A DNA stretch of 64,000 nucleotides from Niabella aurantiaca DSM 17617. GTDB taxonomy: Bacteria > Bacteroidota > Bacteroidia > Chitinophagales > Chitinophagaceae. This document shows positions 61,401 to 64,000 of this stretch, piece after piece; position 1 is the first letter of the stretch, and every line of letters begins with the position of its first letter. The notes beneath the pieces are model-generated. The model did not search any database and was not told the DNA's origin. It saw only the letters and a list, made by a program, of their open reading frames with translations. The stretch spans positions 124,109 to 188,108 of the forward strand of contig NZ_KB893645.1 of NCBI RefSeq assembly GCF_000374125.1, read 5' to 3'. The translations under genes were made by a program, and so were the position numbers.

Positions 61401-61765
61401 GCCAGTGGGGCGGCAATTTCCGCGTGTACTATCCCATCTGGGCCAGCGATGTATGGACCCCCGAGAAGCCGGACGCCAAATACCCGCGTGTGGTGGGGCA
61501 GAACTGGCTGGAATCCGGCAGCGACGGCTCTACTTTCTGGATCCGCAACGGAGCCTATATGCGCCTGAAGAACCTCAACATCGCCTATGCGCTTCCTGCC
61601 CGCTGGATCAACGGGCTGAAGCTGACGAATGCCCAGGTATTTGTAAACGGAACCAACCTCTTCGCTATTTCAAAGCTGAAGGAGTTCCAGGATCCCGAGC
61701 AGAAGAACTATGATTCTTACCCGGTGATGCGCACCCTTACCGCCGGATTGAACCTTACCTTTTAA
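58496..61765 (+). CDS. SusC/RagA-family TonB-linked outer membrane protein
   Basis: 1089 aa. Signal peptide (about 1-28), carboxypeptidase regulatory-like domain (VEGKVTDSAGNPVAGATVKI, about 45-120), TonB box-like DEVVVVGYGKQKRSNLTGAV (about 122-141), plug with YVIDGVI and DAATASIYGSRAGNGVVVVT, then the 22-strand barrel ending ...GLNLTF. Imports a large glycan or peptide ligand with its SusD partner. No glycoside hydrolase, sulfatase or regulator lies next to it within the window. Confidence 0.95.
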   Translation: MQTRFQKCFTGFPVLLCCLLLKLSTLQAATPVADNHLPLLMQAAPVEGKVTDSAGNPVAGATVKIKGRSLAVATATDGSFRINVSPGEVLEITAIGYQPQEMTVGNEATLQIRLSATTAALDEVVVVGYGKQKRSNLTGAVTSISTKKLTDIPAANMSNTLAGRAPGVTVTNTSGLSGASSTIRIRGANGEPLYVIDGVIKGKAEFDALDPNEIDQMSVLKDAATASIYGSRAGNGVVVVTTKKGTAQKPALHFQTSFSRSTPTSTLLSDLTTATDELIYQNRVVAFNNEYNKKNDPLPNGETEFNYFKDKNYNVNDWVWRNPAVQKYLLDISGGSEKLNYYNMISYTGENGSYENLGYKKFNLRSNITAKITDDIKLNMNIAAGQQNSDKFYWPFSPDDDYDVSDFYRVTFNWPKLYPFYTNADGTPADHITDYPVQTPMGSWQAWSVIDQVMGDRYIKTRKRQLNTIATLDINLHKVTPGLAAKIVGNYEANDFLRKWYMTFQKNYVFIQGDPQNRFVPGPPDPNKTNTFNFSQQAPFLRYRQDNGWKYQFNAFLTYNRSFGKHAIDALAVFEQRQEHFYRSIATAYNPIANIDQFFPYSADPADRFADGLEGLGAAQSWIGRLNYNYANRYIAEVSLRYDGNSAFAKGHKWGAYPSVSLAWRLSQESFFKDHVAFMNELKIRASYGTTGNDLNYSNIADPQVIDGFLYNETYQNSTPYVFGDRLYKTIRPSPVPVPGLTWATVENQNIGLDFATLSNRLSGRLDFFTNRMKDILASRVVAIPDVYGTTPAPENYAVRSFKGAEFDVQWSDQAGKEISYAVYANMGYARDRWDVLDEPVAYGPDGVEHFRTRIGQPEDRIYGFKALGIVRTQEQLDELMEKRYNYYGRKPYMGAIVYEDVRGDGYTPGADGRIDGNDVQLLSKNGKPRINYGFGFNVSWKGLSLDAHFQGVTSYDVMISNQDGPGIRQWGGNFRVYYPIWASDVWTPEKPDAKYPRVVGQNWLESGSDGSTFWIRNGAYMRLKNLNIAYALPARWINGLKLTNAQVFVNGTNLFAISKLKEFQDPEQKNYDSYPVMRTLTAGLNLTF

Positions 61766-61783
61766 ATTTAAACCAGTATTCAA

Positions 61784-63547
61784 ATGAAACAGCTATTTGT
61801 TTTTTTATGCATCTTTATTTTGTGCACCCGTTGCTCTAAAGTGCTGGATATTGAGGATGTGAACAACTACCAGCCGCAGGAGGTCTGGAACGATCCCCAG
61901 CAGGCCAATGCTTTTGTGGCCAACCTTTATAATAAATTCGGGAACTGGAGTGTATCGGCAGACCGCAACAGTGAGCAGCTTTCCGGTATCCCCTTTGGGG
62001 AGGATGCCATTACGGTAACCGGCGCTTCTACCGGTTTCTGGGACTATGCCAATGTACGGCTGGCCAACCTGGCCATCCGGGATGTACAGGCCGGAACACT
62101 GAGCCAGGCAGAAAAAGAGGGCATCCTGGCCCAGGCGTATTTTATGCGGGCGTACACGTATTTTTCAATGGTAAAGGAATATGGCGGCGTGCCGATCGTT
62201 AAAGCGCCGCTGGACCGGTACCAGGACGACCTGGACCTGCCGCGTAATTCCACAAAGGAGTGTTTTGATTTTATTATTGAGGACCTGGACCAGGCCATTG
62301 CATTGCTGCCGCAAAAGATCGAAGTTACTTCTACCGACTGGGGACATATCGATGGAAATTTTGCACAGGCATTCAAAGCCAGGGTACTCCTGTATAAAGC
62401 ATCGCCGCAGTTCAATCCCTCCAATCCCTGGAACAACGCCTACCGGGCCGATGCCTATACGGAGAATAAAAAGGCATACGAAAGTCTGAAGAGCCAGGGG
62501 TATGGCCTGATCGAAGATTATGGAAAAATTGCACTGGCTGAAAAGAACTCGGAGATCGTATTCCCCGTCATCAATAAGTTTCCGGGCAAAACGGCCAACT
62601 GGGATTTTGGGGCCAGGCCAGGCTCGCTGAGCCGGGGCAATGCTTCCGCATGCCCCACCTGGGAATTTGTAAAAGCCTTCCCTATGAAGGACGGTAAGCT
62701 GTACAATGATCCCACGGGCGCCTATTACCAATCGGATGCAGCCTTTTTGCAGTCGTACTGGAAGAACCGGGATCCCCGTTTTGAAAAATCCATTCTCTGG
62801 AATGCCCGGCTATTTCCTGTAGCGGGCACTCCCAAAGGGTATAAACAATATACCAGTGTGGGCATCGCCTCGGCAAATGATAACTTTGGTGTGAATCCCA
62901 ATGTAGGAGATAAATCGACCAACAACAATACCTATACCGGCTTTTTTATCCTCAAGAACTGTAACCTGAACCTGACCCAGCCCAATGTACAGCAATATGA
63001 TATTGATTTTGTACTCATGCGTTTTGCGGAAGTAATGCTGAATTATGCAGAAGCCGCCAATGAAGCGGGCCATACGGCCGACGCGCTGGTGCTGCTGCGG
63101 GAGATCCGGAAAAGAGCCGGCATTGAGCCGGGTGCGGGCGGTACCTATGGCATCACGGCCGTTTCAAGGGAGCAGGTACGGCAGGCGGTCATGAACGAGC
63201 GCAATATCGAGTTGTGTTTTGAAGGGCATCGCTTCAATGATCTGCGCCGCTGGCGGATGTTCAGCTTGCTGGATCAAAAGACCAAGAGCGGTGTAGAAGC
63301 CATTGCCATTAAAACGGACGGAACGGAAATGCCGATACTGCAGGCACAGCAGCAGGCCGGTACCTTCAGTCTTTCGGAAAACAATTTTAAATACTCCGTG
63401 GTACAGGTGCCGCAAACGGGCGTACAGAAGAACATCGTTCCGGAGAAGTATTATTTTTATCCGATTGCCCAAAGCATCATTAATAAGACCACAAAGCTGG
63501 AACAGAACAAAGATTGGGGCGGATCTTTTGATCCTACCCTGCATTGA
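61784..63547 (+). CDS. RagB/SusD-family surface lipoprotein
   Basis: 587 aa, start 18 bases after susC. N-terminal lipobox in FLCIFILCTRCSKVLD, SusD N-domain with AQAYFMRAYTYFSMVKEYGG and TPR-like helices, C-domain with NERNIELCFEGHRFNDLRRW and a final YFYPIAQSIINKTTKLEQN. Caps the SusC channel and binds ligand at the cell surface. Substrate unknown since no enzymes are linked. Confidence 0.95.
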   Translation: MKQLFVFLCIFILCTRCSKVLDIEDVNNYQPQEVWNDPQQANAFVANLYNKFGNWSVSADRNSEQLSGIPFGEDAITVTGASTGFWDYANVRLANLAIRDVQAGTLSQAEKEGILAQAYFMRAYTYFSMVKEYGGVPIVKAPLDRYQDDLDLPRNSTKECFDFIIEDLDQAIALLPQKIEVTSTDWGHIDGNFAQAFKARVLLYKASPQFNPSNPWNNAYRADAYTENKKAYESLKSQGYGLIEDYGKIALAEKNSEIVFPVINKFPGKTANWDFGARPGSLSRGNASACPTWEFVKAFPMKDGKLYNDPTGAYYQSDAAFLQSYWKNRDPRFEKSILWNARLFPVAGTPKGYKQYTSVGIASANDNFGVNPNVGDKSTNNNTYTGFFILKNCNLNLTQPNVQQYDIDFVLMRFAEVMLNYAEAANEAGHTADALVLLREIRKRAGIEPGAGGTYGITAVSREQVRQAVMNERNIELCFEGHRFNDLRRWRMFSLLDQKTKSGVEAIAIKTDGTEMPILQAQQQAGTFSLSENNFKYSVVQVPQTGVQKNIVPEKYYFYPIAQSIINKTTKLEQNKDWGGSFDPTLH

Positions 63548-63552
63548 TCAGC

Positions 63553-63601
63553 CCGCAGGCGGGGCGCACCGGCATGGGCGGGGTCCTGCCTGCGGTATTT
63601 T
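63553..63601 (+). terminator. Hairpin terminator after susD
   Basis: CCGCAGGC (63553-63560) and GCCTGCGG (63588-63595) pair perfectly, followed by TATTTT. The loop contains a further GGGCGG/CCGGC pairing. It probably closes the susCD transcript. Confidence 0.6.
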
Positions 63602-63784
63602 ACCGGCCGCGGGCCGCTGCTCCTAATGGTCCGGCAACCATACCGCGGGTGTCTTTCAAAAACAGGAAGACCCGGCCGCCGTTTTTCTCCTGGGCTGTAG
63701 CTTTAAAGCACGAAGAATGGCCCCGGTTACGGGCCGGAACATAAAATGATTAAGGTACAATCTGCCGGTGTACAAAACCCTGCG

Positions 63785-64000
63785 TCAGCCTTCTTTTAGC
63801 CTAAGGAAACCGGCCGGGGCTTCCAGCATCCTGCTGCCGTACCAGCTGAACAATTCGCCGTCCACCAGCAGGATCTTTACACCGGGGAAAAGGCGCTGCA
63901 GCGCTGCCCGGTGCTTTTCGCTAAAGGGGTAGGGTTCTGAAGCAAGCAGGAGGTATTCCGGGCAAAGGGCCCGCAGCTCGTCCAGGTGTACCGTTGGGTA
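63785..64000 (-). CDS. Helical-backbone metal receptor (BtuF-like), C-terminal part (runs off right edge)
   Basis: The last 71 codons of a minus-strand gene; the start lies beyond 64000. The visible end reads CPEYLLLASEPYPFSEKHRA, then FPGVKILLVDGELFSWYGSR and MLEAPAGFLRLKEG. That is the C-lobe of cobalamin/metal-chelate binding proteins of the BtuF/FhuD fold. These usually feed ABC importers for B12 or siderophores. Convergent with susCD. Confidence 0.75.
   Translation of the reverse strand, partial: YPTVHLDELRALCPEYLLLASEPYPFSEKHRAALQRLFPGVKILLVDGELFSWYGSRMLEAPAGFLRLKEG

Overview
The window looks like chromosomal DNA of a Bacteroidota, most likely a Chitinophagaceae relative (Niabella/Terrimonas type; inference, no rRNA gene is present). 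Support: repeated promoter boxes of the Bacteroidota type TAnnTTTG, a rarity of Shine-Dalgarno sequences, a SusC/SusD pair, a short primary sigma factor without region 1.1, a CtlX plus arginine deiminase pair, and the ligase-associated helicase/PdeM pair. I see no phage, IS element, CRISPR array or defence island.

Layout. 0-5.3 kb: a partial methyltransferase (left edge), a SpoU-type RNA methyltransferase, a UbiA prenyltransferase, RuvX, a secreted protein of unknown role, peptide deformylase and a secreted PLC/GDPD-like protein. 5.5-18.8 kb: a long ribosomal protein cluster, rpsJ to secY and map (S10 plus spc operons). Neither the str genes before it nor infA-rpmJ-rpsM-rpsK-rpsD-rpoA-rplQ after it are present; ugd follows map. 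20-25 kb: a FAD oxidoreductase, the DNA-damage helicase with PdeM, and small unknowns. 25-31 kb: a secreted Ig-like protein, Hsp20, a bacilliredoxin, Lgt, the primary sigma factor and a TlpA-like protein. 31-38 kb: a sugar-nucleotide type reductase, DUF1684, CtlX, an arginine deiminase-like protein, an EamA permease, a small lipoprotein and PPK2. 38-40.7 kb: a TsdA-like dihaem cytochrome, a DsrE-like protein and a binding protein. Then tRNA-Ser(UGA), a decayed Big_2 gene and a probable nitric-oxide/iron-sulfur repair group (DUF202, RIC, a haem-copper-oxidase-like membrane protein, hemerythrin) with TetR and MarR regulators. 46-49 kb: a truncated GNAT gene, a MacB-like permease and TsaD. 49-57.9 kb: methionine genes (metY-metX-hom, and a separate cystathionine gamma-synthase) under two SAM-I riboswitches, around pckA and an aldo/keto reductase. 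58.5-63.5 kb: SusC/SusD. Right edge: a partial metal/cobalamin-binding protein.

The most unusual signals are in the non-coding DNA. (1) Spacers, including those inside the ribosomal operon, carry short word repeats (about 7-9 nt periods) arranged as imperfect inverted repeats. (2) Several promoters of translation or methionine genes start a transcript that folds into a hairpin within a few bases of its 5' end. (3) Four genes have a TAnnTTTG box ending 4-5 bases before the ATG, which predicts leaderless mRNAs. (4) A 12-bp near-perfect dyad overlaps the promoter upstream of ric. Both riboswitches come complete with promoter, aptamer and terminator. All functional calls rest on reading motifs by eye; no search was run.
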